From assembly GCF_020447205.1 (NCBI RefSeq), contig NZ_JAJAEL010000049.1, positions 115,745-179,744 of the forward strand: DNA of 64,000 bases. Reading direction: 5' to 3'. A program made the translations under genes and the position numbers. Shown here piece by piece: positions 26,226 to 33,853 of this stretch. The stretch comes from Thalassolituus alkanivorans (GTDB lineage: Bacteria > Pseudomonadota > Gammaproteobacteria > Pseudomonadales > Oceanobacteraceae). The first letter of the stretch is position 1; each line of letters opens with the position of its first letter. Under the pieces are notes generated by a model. The model saw only the letters and a list, made by a program, of their open reading frames with translations. It made no database searches and was not told the origin of the DNA.

Positions 26226-26811
26226 TACATCGTCTTCTGCTGTAAAAGCACTCACTCCCTGCGCCTGGGCGAAAGGGGATGATTATCTTGAATATCACAA
26301 CAACGAATGGGGCATCCCTAATTACGACCGGCAGAAACTGTTTGAAAAACTCTGCCTTGAAGGTCAGCAGGCGGGTTTAAGCTGGATTACCGTATTGCGT
26401 AAGCGCGACCATTACCGCCAATGTTTTTATGGCTTTAATCCGCAAAAAATCGCCCGCATGACGGATGAGCAGATTGAGACATTACTGACCGATGCCGGAC
26501 TGATCCGTAACCGCTTAAAACTGTATGGCATCCGCAAAAATGCTCTGGCCTTGCTGGCGCTGGAAAAACAGGGTATCGATTTTGTTGAATTGCTCTGGAG
26601 TTTTGTCGGCGGCAAACCTGTGATTAACCGTTTTGCCAGTATGAAAGAGGTTCCGGCCGAGACGGCTGCCGCCAAAGCCATGAGTAAAGCGCTGAAAAAA
26701 GCCGGTTTTACCTTTGTTGGCCCGACCATCTGTTATGCCTTTATGCAAAGTATGGGGCTGGTGAACGACCATATGACCGATTGTCCCTGTCACCCGGATA
26801 ACCAGGCCTGA
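26218..26811 (+). CDS. tag: 3-methyladenine DNA glycosylase I
   Basis: 197 aa. It removes 3-methyladenine from alkylated DNA. Zinc-snap ligands match the family: C15 (TPCAWAK), H27 (EYHNNEWG), H185 and C189 (NDHMTDCPCH). The helix-hairpin-helix core is present, with GLSWITVLRKRDHYRQCF and SFVGGKPVINRF. The catalytic-pocket Glu lies in CLEGQQAGLSW. ATG at 26218, overlapping the methyltransferase gene by 8 bp. Length is normal. Confidence 0.95.
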   Translation: MSDTSSSAVKALTPCAWAKGDDYLEYHNNEWGIPNYDRQKLFEKLCLEGQQAGLSWITVLRKRDHYRQCFYGFNPQKIARMTDEQIETLLTDAGLIRNRLKLYGIRKNALALLALEKQGIDFVELLWSFVGGKPVINRFASMKEVPAETAAAKAMSKALKKAGFTFVGPTICYAFMQSMGLVNDHMTDCPCHPDNQA

Positions 26812-26894
26812 GACGGCTTTATACCCCCGGTGCAGCCTGGCCTCCGCTGATAGCTGAACTGCACCGGTATAACATAAAAAGGAATCCTGAATTT

Positions 26895-27263
26895 ATGACT
26901 GTCAGCAGATTAATGGCCCTGTCGTTGTCTTTCGCCCTGTTATTGTCTTTTACCGCACAGACCGGTGCGCAGGATGGCAGCGCTGACGATGCGGTATTTG
27001 TGTATCTGGACGAAGTCGGCGGCCCGTATTTTGATGAATGGTATCTGCACGGCGATATCGCCCGGCCGGAACGGCTGACACTGCAGCGCAGCGGTAAATC
27101 CGGCGAATTGTCGGTTCCTGTGACGGTCGACTGTCACGCCGCAACGGTGAGCGTCAGCGGGCCGGGGCTGGTGTTTGAAAGTATGGATATCAGCGCTGGT
27201 GAGGCGCAGGAATATATTATTGCGCCCCTCGCTGAAGCGGTTGTTCAGAAAGTCTGCCCTTAA
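26895..27263 (+). CDS. small secreted protein of unknown function
   Basis: 122 aa from ATG 26895 (AAAGGA upstream at 26877-26882). Clear signal peptide (LMALSLSFALLLSFTAQTGAQ) then an acidic mature chain of about 97 residues with two cysteines (VDCHAA and QKVCP at the C terminus), which could form a disulfide. No family recognised. Predicted mostly beta. It stands alone between tag and the MgtC gene. Confidence 0.6.
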   Translation: MTVSRLMALSLSFALLLSFTAQTGAQDGSADDAVFVYLDEVGGPYFDEWYLHGDIARPERLTLQRSGKSGELSVPVTVDCHAATVSVSGPGLVFESMDISAGEAQEYIIAPLAEAVVQKVCP

Positions 27264-27470
27264 TCTGCCGTTTATTCGCAGTGCTCATAAGTGGTGCCCA
27301 TAAGTAGCGCTTAAAAATGGCGCTCAGGCGCCACCATAATCCCCGTTTTATCTGTCTTCTTTTTCTGTCAGCAACCGCGCTTATCAGTGCTCAGCGGTTT
27401 GACGAACCGGCTGATATGAACCAGTTTTTATAACAGGTTGTATTTTTCAGACGGGTAAAGGAGCAGACCT

Positions 27471-28166
27471 TTGATACTCAGCAGTGATGAAACCGAAATG
27501 CTGGTGCGCTTACTGACGGCTCTGGCGGCGGGTGTTCTGATTGGTTACGAACGTTCTTACAGCGGCCGGCCGGCGGGCTTCCGTACTCATGGTCTGGTCA
27601 GTCTGGCGTCCTGTATGCTGATGCTGGTCACCGTTTATGAAGCACACTGGCTGCGCACATCGGTTGATTTAATCCGTCTTGATCCGACCCGTATGGCGCA
27701 GGGCATTATGACCGGCATTGGTTTTTTAGGTGCCGGTGTGATTATGAAAGACGGCATTTCGGTACGTGGTTTAACCACGGCGGCGTCTATCTGGATTACC
27801 GCGACCATCGGCATTCTTGCCGGTATCGGTTTTTATGTACCGATGCTTATCTCTATCGTTCTTACGCTGGGTACGCTGTCATTATTCCGCTGGCTGGAAG
27901 CCTTTATGCCCAGTCAGGCCTATTATCATTTTGATGTTAAGGTCGCGCGTACATCGGATATGACGGAAGCAACATTGCGTGCGCTGCTGAAAGAACATGG
28001 CTTCAGCATTGCCAATTTCAGCTACCGGCTGGATGGTGAAGAACAGATGCGGCGTCACGGTATGGTGCTGCGTACCTCAGACCGCAGCAGTGTCGGCCGC
28101 TTATTCACCACACTGGAAACACTGGATTCGATTCAGCAGTTCCGTATTACACCAACCGGTGACTGA
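27471..28166 (+). CDS. MgtC/SapB-family membrane protein
   Basis: 231 aa. TTG start at 27471, supported by a near-perfect AAAGGAG at 27457-27463 with 7-base spacing. Four to five membrane segments carry the family motifs LIGYERSYSGRPAGFRTHGLVS and GIGFLGAGVIMKDG (core sequences), then GLTTAASIWITATIG. A C-terminal ACT-like soluble domain (about 150-231) follows. MgtC proteins modulate F1Fo ATP synthase and magnesium homeostasis in Salmonella; in marine bacteria the role is unclear. The stop lies in a small hairpin shared with the convergent permease gene. Confidence 0.88.
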   Translation: MILSSDETEMLVRLLTALAAGVLIGYERSYSGRPAGFRTHGLVSLASCMLMLVTVYEAHWLRTSVDLIRLDPTRMAQGIMTGIGFLGAGVIMKDGISVRGLTTAASIWITATIGILAGIGFYVPMLISIVLTLGTLSLFRWLEAFMPSQAYYHFDVKVARTSDMTEATLRALLKEHGFSIANFSYRLDGEEQMRRHGMVLRTSDRSSVGRLFTTLETLDSIQQFRITPTGD

Positions 28167-28174
28167 AAGTCACC
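28158..28174. terminator. small hairpin at the convergent gene ends
   Basis: GGTGACT / AGTCACC with loop GAA, spanning the MgtC stop codon and ending just before the stop of the convergent ABC permease gene at 28179. There is no T-tract; probably a weak two-way terminator. Confidence 0.4.
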
Positions 28175-28178
28175 GCCA

Positions 28179-29354
28179 TCAGTCGAGCCGCTTTTTAAAG
28201 CGTAATGCCGCGAATACCAAACCGCCCAGAGTGAAGGCTGCGAGCCACAGGGCATCGCGCTGTAAATCCCAGAGCAGGGCATCGCGTAAGACAATTCCCC
28301 GTACCATGCGCATAAAATGCGTGGCCGGCAGCGCTTCAGAAATTACCTGTGCCGGCTGCGGCATGGCCTCGTAGGGGAACATAAAGCCCGATAATAAAAT
28401 CGATGGCATTAAAATAAATACCGTCATCTGCATCGCCTGCAGCTGGGTTTTGGCAATGGTTGAAATAACCAGTCCCAGAGTCAGACTGGCGAAAATAAAC
28501 AGCAGTGCAGCCACCAGTAAGGTCAGTAATCCACCCCGAACCGGCACCGAAAAAAGCAGGTGTCCGATGCCTAAGATAATGCCAACCTGAATTAAACCAA
28601 CCAGTACATAAGGCACGATTTTACCGATCATTAATTCCATCGGTTTTACCGGCGTGGCGATCAGAAATTCCATATTGCCCTGCTCACGCTCACGCACGAT
28701 GGCGGCGGAGGTAAACATAATCATGGTCATGGTCAGAATAATGGCCAGCAGACCGGGCACAATATTGACCACGCTGCGCTGCTGTGGATTAAAAAACTGC
28801 ACCACTTCAAAGGTGGGGACGTTATCTTTTAATGCCCGCCCGGCCAGAGTATCCAGCGGCAGCTGACGCAGACTGCGGATGCTGGCGGCAATGACGGTAT
28901 CGCCGCCATCAACCAGCCACTGGCCGACAGGCTGCAGGGTTTGGCTGTTACTGCGGCCGCTGTCGCGGTTAAACGCCGGGTGCACCGCCAGGCGCTGCCC
29001 GAGATCGGCGGGCAGGTAAAGCACGGCTTTAACATCACCGCGGACAATGGCCTGTTCTGCCTCCTGAGCTGAGGCGTAGACCCGCACAAAGTCGACGGTC
29101 TGACTGGCCTCGGTAATGGCAATGAGTTCGCGGCTGTAAGACGACTGATTCAGGTCGACCAGTCCGGCCGGAATATGGCGAACATCGGTGTTGATGGCGT
29201 AGCCAAACAGCAGCAGCTGTACCAGTGGAATCATCACAATCATGCCAAAGGTCATGCGGTCGCGTGCCAGCTGGCGGATTTCCTTAACCACAATGGCGGC
29301 TACACGGCGCCAGGTGGCCAGCAGCGGATTGTGTTGTATACGCAGCTCAGACAT
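28179..29354 (-). CDS. ABC-2 type permease of an export system (YhhJ/YbhR-like)
   Basis: 391 aa from ATG 29354, which overlaps the end of the ATPase gene by 8 bp; a longer reading to 29474 lies within that gene and has no family sequence. Layout is ABC-2: N-terminal membrane segment (MTFGMIVMIPLVQLLLFGYA), a large periplasmic domain (NTDVRHIPAGLVDLNQSSYS), then five membrane segments with VREREQGNMEFLIATPVKPMELM (core EREQGNMEFL). It works with the ATPase and the HlyD-type adaptor to export drugs or other hydrophobic compounds. Last gene of the four-gene operon. Confidence 0.9.
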   Translation of the reverse strand: MSELRIQHNPLLATWRRVAAIVVKEIRQLARDRMTFGMIVMIPLVQLLLFGYAINTDVRHIPAGLVDLNQSSYSRELIAITEASQTVDFVRVYASAQEAEQAIVRGDVKAVLYLPADLGQRLAVHPAFNRDSGRSNSQTLQPVGQWLVDGGDTVIAASIRSLRQLPLDTLAGRALKDNVPTFEVVQFFNPQQRSVVNIVPGLLAIILTMTMIMFTSAAIVREREQGNMEFLIATPVKPMELMIGKIVPYVLVGLIQVGIILGIGHLLFSVPVRGGLLTLLVAALLFIFASLTLGLVISTIAKTQLQAMQMTVFILMPSILLSGFMFPYEAMPQPAQVISEALPATHFMRMVRGIVLRDALLWDLQRDALWLAAFTLGGLVFAALRFKKRLD

Positions 29355-30315
29355 GGCGTTCCCCCTGCTCAGCAGCCGGACTGGTGACGGATGCGGGGGC
29401 CGTCGGGTGCTGACCGGTGCAGGCAACAAACACATCTTCCAGACTGGGGCGTACCGCTTCGATGCGGCGGCCATTTACCTGAGCCTGCAGCCACTGCTGT
29501 GGTTGTTCGGTCTGATCGCGTACCAGTACCCGCAAACGGGTGCCCAGCTGCGCGGCTGACAGCACCTGCGGGCATTGCACCAGCTGGCTTTTCAGGGTGC
29601 GCAGATCGTTGCCTTCCACTTCCAGCACATGCGCGCCCATGGTGGCCATTAATTCGGCCGGTGAACCGTCGGCGCGTTTAACACCGTTTTCCAGAATGGC
29701 CAGTGCATGGCAGCGTTCGGCCTCATCCATATAGTGGGTGGAGACCAGTATGGTGGTGCCGGCGTTACACAGGTCGAACAGCCGCTCCCAGAATTCACGG
29801 CGGTTTTCCGGATCGACCGCCGAGGTTGGTTCATCCAGAAACAGCAGGTCCGGGTGGTGCAGGGTGGCGGCTGCCAGTGCCAGCCGTTGTTTCTGACCGC
29901 CACTGAGTGAGCCGGCCAGCTGCGTCTGGCGCTTATCCAGTGCATACAGGGCGAGTAATTCGTTGACCCGTTCACGGCTCTGGCGGCTGTTAAGGCCGTA
30001 AATCTGCGCAACAAAACTGAGGTTCTCGCGGATGCTGAGGTTGTCGTACAGCGAAAACTTCTGCGTCATATAGCCAATGCGCAGGCGCAGGGCTTCGGCT
30101 TCTTCCGGCAGACGCTGGCCCAGTACTTCCAGCTCGCCGGAAGTGGGTGTCAGCAGGCCGGTCAGCATGCGGATCGAGGTGGATTTACCACAGCCGTTGG
30201 GGCCGAGAAAACCATAAATCGTCCCGCGCGGAATCTGCAGGTCGAGATGATCGACCGCGATATTGTTACCAAAGCAGCGCGTCATTTTTTGTACGTTAAT
30301 CGCCAGATCGCTCAT
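29347..30315 (-). CDS. ABC transporter ATP-binding protein (YbhF/CcmA-like)
   Basis: 322 aa with one nucleotide-binding domain: Walker A GPNGCGKSTS, Q-loop IGYMTQKFSLYD, signature LSGGQKQRLALAAA, Walker B LLFLDEPTSAVDP and H-loop STHYMDEAERC. The C-terminal about 90 residues are the extra domain typical of drug-export ATPases. It overlaps the HlyD gene by 4 bp upstream and the permease gene by 8 bp downstream. A half-size relative of E. coli YbhF, which has two NBDs in one chain; here one NBD would act as a dimer. Confidence 0.93.
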   Translation of the reverse strand: MSDLAINVQKMTRCFGNNIAVDHLDLQIPRGTIYGFLGPNGCGKSTSIRMLTGLLTPTSGELEVLGQRLPEEAEALRLRIGYMTQKFSLYDNLSIRENLSFVAQIYGLNSRQSRERVNELLALYALDKRQTQLAGSLSGGQKQRLALAAATLHHPDLLFLDEPTSAVDPENRREFWERLFDLCNAGTTILVSTHYMDEAERCHALAILENGVKRADGSPAELMATMGAHVLEVEGNDLRTLKSQLVQCPQVLSAAQLGTRLRVLVRDQTEQPQQWLQAQVNGRRIEAVRPSLEDVFVACTGQHPTAPASVTSPAAEQGERHV

Positions 30316-31283
30316 GGTTTGCTTCCCTGTGCTGAAGCGTCGTCTGGCAGTAAAACCTCAACCGCCAGACCGCTGGCGAGATCGGCGGGCATATCGCTCA
30401 GTACGATTTCCGTCAGGTGCATCAGTCGTGCACGGTCGCGTTCATTCAGGGCGAAATACGGGGTATAGGCGGGCTGCGCACGGACATTCCGCACCCGGCC
30501 ATGCAGTGTTTGCGGCAGGCCTTCGACCCGCACCTCGACCTCTGTGCCAACACTCAGCGCGGCGATCTTGCTTTGCGGTACATAGACCCGCACATAGGGT
30601 TCGGCATCGGCCAGTAAGGTCAGCAGGGGCGTACCGGCATTCACCCGCGAGCCGGCTTCGGCGGCTATCAGATCAACACGTGCTGCCAGCGGTGCACGCA
30701 GGGTTAAGTCATCCAGATTCTTCTGTTCGGCGCTCAGGCGGGCTTCGGCGGCTCTGAGTGCGGCCTGGGCCTGACGGATTTTTTCCGGCCGGGTACCGTT
30801 GGTTAACTGACGCAGTTGTTCTTCGGCCTGATCGAGGCGGGCAGCAGCGGCATCGTGCTGGGCGATGGCGTTGTCGAGTTCGGCCTGACCAATCATCTGT
30901 TGTTTAAACAGGGTGCGGTTACGGCTAAGGCGCTGGCTGGCTTCGGTCAGACTGGCGCGCGCTGCTTCAGCTGCTGCTGCGGCGGCGGCGCGTTCTTCGC
31001 GGCGGGCACCAGCCAGTAATTCATCCAGCGTGGCGCGGGCACTGTCGAGTTCGGCCTGACGCTGCTGCAGACGGCTTTCAGCCAGTGTGCTGTCGAGGGT
31101 CAGCAGGATATCGCCGGGCTGAACGCTCTGGCCTTCAGTCACGTTCAGGGTGCGGATGACTTCGCTGACCGGGGCGCTCAGGCTGATACGGTCGCGCTCC
31201 AGAGTGCCCAGAGCAACGGATGAATCGTCGCTGCCGCAGGCGCACAGCAACAGGTAAAAGGGGGCAAGCCATAGCGTTTTCAT
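30312..31283 (-). CDS. HlyD-family periplasmic adaptor lipoprotein
   Basis: 323 aa. Lipoprotein signal WLAPFYLLLCAC followed by GSDDSS. The membrane-fusion layout is clear: an N-terminal beta-barrel/lipoyl half (VIRTLNVTEGQSVQPGDILL), a long alpha-helical hairpin (about 60-190, rich in Ala, Glu, Arg and Gln), the second lipoyl half LRAPLAARVDLIAAEAGSRV and a final barrel domain. It bridges the ABC exporter to an outer-membrane channel, which is not encoded here. Overlaps the TetR gene by 4 bp, so the operon is regulator-adaptor-ATPase-permease, as in cecR-ybhGFSR of E. coli. Confidence 0.92.
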   Translation of the reverse strand: MKTLWLAPFYLLLCACGSDDSSVALGTLERDRISLSAPVSEVIRTLNVTEGQSVQPGDILLTLDSTLAESRLQQRQAELDSARATLDELLAGARREERAAAAAAAEAARASLTEASQRLSRNRTLFKQQMIGQAELDNAIAQHDAAAARLDQAEEQLRQLTNGTRPEKIRQAQAALRAAEARLSAEQKNLDDLTLRAPLAARVDLIAAEAGSRVNAGTPLLTLLADAEPYVRVYVPQSKIAALSVGTEVEVRVEGLPQTLHGRVRNVRAQPAYTPYFALNERDRARLMHLTEIVLSDMPADLASGLAVEVLLPDDASAQGSKP

Positions 31284-32068
31284 TTCAGGTTCTCCCCGCT
31301 GGTGTTCTGATCGGCAGCGGATTCTGGCGGTGTGAATACGCCCTGGCTGAACAGGCGGCTGTTATGACCGGCCAGTGCTGCCAGAGTGTCGGGATTAATG
31401 CTGATGCCCAGGCGGCGCAAAATTAAAGGGGGCGCGACCAGCGGAAATACCATCAGGCTGATAAACGACAGCCGCGCAAACTGTGGATTAACACTCTGAT
31501 CAAACTGACCGGGCAGCAGCAGAGCCTGTTTCAGCCAGCTGTCGGACGCCTGGACAACATCGGCGAAGACGCGGCTTAAAATGGCAAAAGGCTCCAGATC
31601 ATCACCTTCGTTCAGAATGCGGAACACCAGCCGCGGCAGATGAGGATGGCGCCCCATAATCCGGTAATAGGTCTGCATCAGGTGCTCGGCCTGCTGTTGT
31701 GCTGCAGGGAGCTGGCCTGCTGTCGCCGTGTCAGCTCCGGCCTTACGCAGAGCATCCAGTACTGGTGCCAGGGTTTCGCGCATCATCGCCTCAAACAGGC
31801 CGGCTTTGCCGCCAAAGTAGTAACGCACCAGTGCGGCATCGACTCCGGCATAACGGGCGACTTCGCGCAGGGTCACGGTGCGGTAGGGACGGTTGGCAAA
31901 GAGTTCACGGGCGGTTTCCAGTAAAGCCTCACGGGCATCGGAATCGCCCAGCGGGCGGCCACGGCGTGTTTTTTTAGCATCGACTGTTGCAGCGTTGGGT
32001 ACTGCATCCGGACCTTTGCTGTGGGTGTTCTCTGAAGGGGGCTGTTCCATGCTGATCGCCTGTTTCAT
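31280..32068 (-). CDS. TetR-family transcriptional regulator (CecR-like)
   Basis: 262 aa from ATG 32068; GTG 32071 and ATG 32050 are alternatives, the last with a modest AGG spaced 8 bases upstream. Residues about 35-85 form the TetR helix-turn-helix: ARELFANRPYRTVTLREVAR and YAGVDAALVRYYFGGKAGLF. The C-terminal ligand-binding part resembles the CecR/YbiH type. An unusually long, hydrophilic N-terminal extension precedes the HTH. First gene of the exporter operon, so it probably represses its own operon; a perfect palindrome overlaps its start. Confidence 0.9.
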   Translation of the reverse strand: MKQAISMEQPPSENTHSKGPDAVPNAATVDAKKTRRGRPLGDSDAREALLETARELFANRPYRTVTLREVARYAGVDAALVRYYFGGKAGLFEAMMRETLAPVLDALRKAGADTATAGQLPAAQQQAEHLMQTYYRIMGRHPHLPRLVFRILNEGDDLEPFAILSRVFADVVQASDSWLKQALLLPGQFDQSVNPQFARLSFISLMVFPLVAPPLILRRLGISINPDTLAALAGHNSRLFSQGVFTPPESAADQNTSGENLK

Positions 32069-32079
32069 CACTTGATGAA
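32064..32079. promoter_or_regulatory. palindrome overlapping the TetR start: putative autoregulatory operator
   Basis: TTCATCACTTGATGAA: 7-bp arms TTCATCA and TGATGAA around CT, covering the ATG at 32068. Size and symmetry suit a TetR-family dimer. It is close to the upstream region of the TPR gene as well. Confidence 0.5.
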
Positions 32080-32361
32080 TATCCTAGGGCAGAGTCATCA
32101 GGATTGGCAGCGGAATAATTCTGCGGATGGCGGCGGTTGATGAATTAATTGACAGAGTCCCGCCTGCTCACTGTCTGTACGGACATCTGAAAATGAGTAC
32201 AGGGTGTCAGCTTATCAATTGTGTCTGTTGTGCTGACAGGGAGCGTCTCTAACTGGTGGTTATTCCGCACAGAGCCTGAGTGCTGATAGAGATAGCAGGG
32301 CATGAATGTCCGGGATAATATTCATCGTTACTGGCTACCAGGTACTTATGGAGATTTGCTC

Positions 32362-33663
32362 ATGATGAGTAAACATTACTTACTGCTGACCTTGCTGTGT
32401 TCGCTGATGACGATTAACCAGGCACACGCCAGGCTTTCTGATGACGAAGTCCGTTGCGCTGGCAACAGAACCGTTGCCGATTTTGATCAGGCAATAAAAC
32501 GTAATGACTTTAACAGAAACACAACCGGCTATGAGCGTCTCGAAGCCTGTAACCGGTTGTTGGCCGCGGGCTATGCCGCTGAAAAACAACGCCCCTTCAT
32601 TATGGGACGTGCAAAAGCCTATTCGATGCTCGGCCGTTACGCCGAGGCTGTCAGTGATGCCAGGGATATTGTCTCCGGGCGTTATGGCAGAACCAATCTG
32701 ACCGATTGGTTTGATGTCAGTGATTTGCTGGTGAGTGCTAATGGCTGGCGCGATCTGGCGGCTCATACAGAAGAAATGAGATCGCGCTTTATTAAAAAGC
32801 CGGAGTCTTCTTTTTATCCACGCAGTGCGATGTACCGCGGACTGGCACTGGCCAAAATGGGTAATGATCAGGCTGCTTATCAGGAGCTTCAGCTCTGGGA
32901 AAAAGCAAATTCCGGTGAGGAATCGCGGGCCGCCGAGCTGGCTTATAAAGAGCTCAAGCGCCTGCATAAGCAGTTCGCTGCGTCATCTGCCGATCCTGCA
33001 GTCGCCCGTACTTTGTGTTCAGACAGAAGTGCAGAACCTGCAGCCCGTGAGAAAGCATGTACAAACATGATTAACCGGGCGCAGCAGACTAAAGAAAAAA
33101 CCGATGCTTATCAGTACCGGGCACAGATCCGCTTTGCGCAGAATAATGCCGAGGGTGCTCTGAATGACTGGCGGGAAATTAAGAAATTAAGCCCGGGAAA
33201 TCCACATGTGGCGAAAATACTGGCAGAGTATCTGACCCGGAATGGTAAGCCTGCTGAGGCAGTTTCTGAGCTGCAGGAAGCCATTAAAGGACATCCTGAT
33301 AACCCGGATTTGCGTTTTACCAGAGCAGCGGCTTATGCCGCACAGGGGAAGTATCCGGATGCCGAGAAAGATCTGCGTCATATTCTGAAAACGAATCCTG
33401 CGCACAGCAGAACAGAAATATCCCTGGCGCAAATTTTAACTGAAATGAAGCGCTACGATGAGGCGGTTAATGTTCTTAATCCCCTGGTGAACAGAGAGCC
33501 CGGAAATCCTGAGGCGATTTACATCCGGGGGCTCGTTCATGCCAAAGCCGGGCGCTATTCTGCCGCAGAGGCTGATCTTATGAAGGCCGGGCAAATGGCA
33601 CCAGAAAGCCCTCAGATCGAACAGTCTTTGCAGCAGGTACGTAATGCCGCGCGCAACCGCTGA
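32362..33663 (+). CDS. secreted TPR-repeat protein
   Basis: 433 aa from ATG 32362 (GGAG at 32350-32353, spacing 8; a second ATG at 32365). Signal peptide LLLTLLCSLMTINQAHA. At least six TPR units are visible, clearest in the second half: KTDAYQYRAQIRFAQNNAEGAL, HVAKILAEYLTRNGKPAEAVSEL, PDLRFTRAAAYAAQGKYPDAEK and AIYIRGLVHAKAGRYSAAEADL (each cited by its core). Four cysteines in the N-terminal half suggest disulfides. Probably a periplasmic scaffold or assembly factor; the partner is unknown. No neighbouring gene on the same strand within 190 bp. Confidence 0.75.
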   Translation: MMSKHYLLLTLLCSLMTINQAHARLSDDEVRCAGNRTVADFDQAIKRNDFNRNTTGYERLEACNRLLAAGYAAEKQRPFIMGRAKAYSMLGRYAEAVSDARDIVSGRYGRTNLTDWFDVSDLLVSANGWRDLAAHTEEMRSRFIKKPESSFYPRSAMYRGLALAKMGNDQAAYQELQLWEKANSGEESRAAELAYKELKRLHKQFAASSADPAVARTLCSDRSAEPAAREKACTNMINRAQQTKEKTDAYQYRAQIRFAQNNAEGALNDWREIKKLSPGNPHVAKILAEYLTRNGKPAEAVSELQEAIKGHPDNPDLRFTRAAAYAAQGKYPDAEKDLRHILKTNPAHSRTEISLAQILTEMKRYDEAVNVLNPLVNREPGNPEAIYIRGLVHAKAGRYSAAEADLMKAGQMAPESPQIEQSLQQVRNAARNR

Positions 33664-33853
33664 GTGGCAGTAAGACCGATATTTGATAAACCACAGGTTG
33701 CGGCACCGTCCTCCCGTTCTGGAGCCGCACCTGCCATTCGTAAGGCAGATCACAGCAAACAAGACTCTGCGCCTAAAAACTGGATAATAGCGCTCATTCT
33801 GATCCGGGCAGGCTGAACGCCCGGTTGCAACCCGCTTATTCTGGTATTCCCGC

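Noticed and set aside
27264-27470. Mg2+-type riboswitch or hairpin control before the MgtC gene
   Set aside because: Only a small TGGCGC/GCGCCA hairpin at 27318-27333 is present, far from the start and without alternative folds that I could identify.
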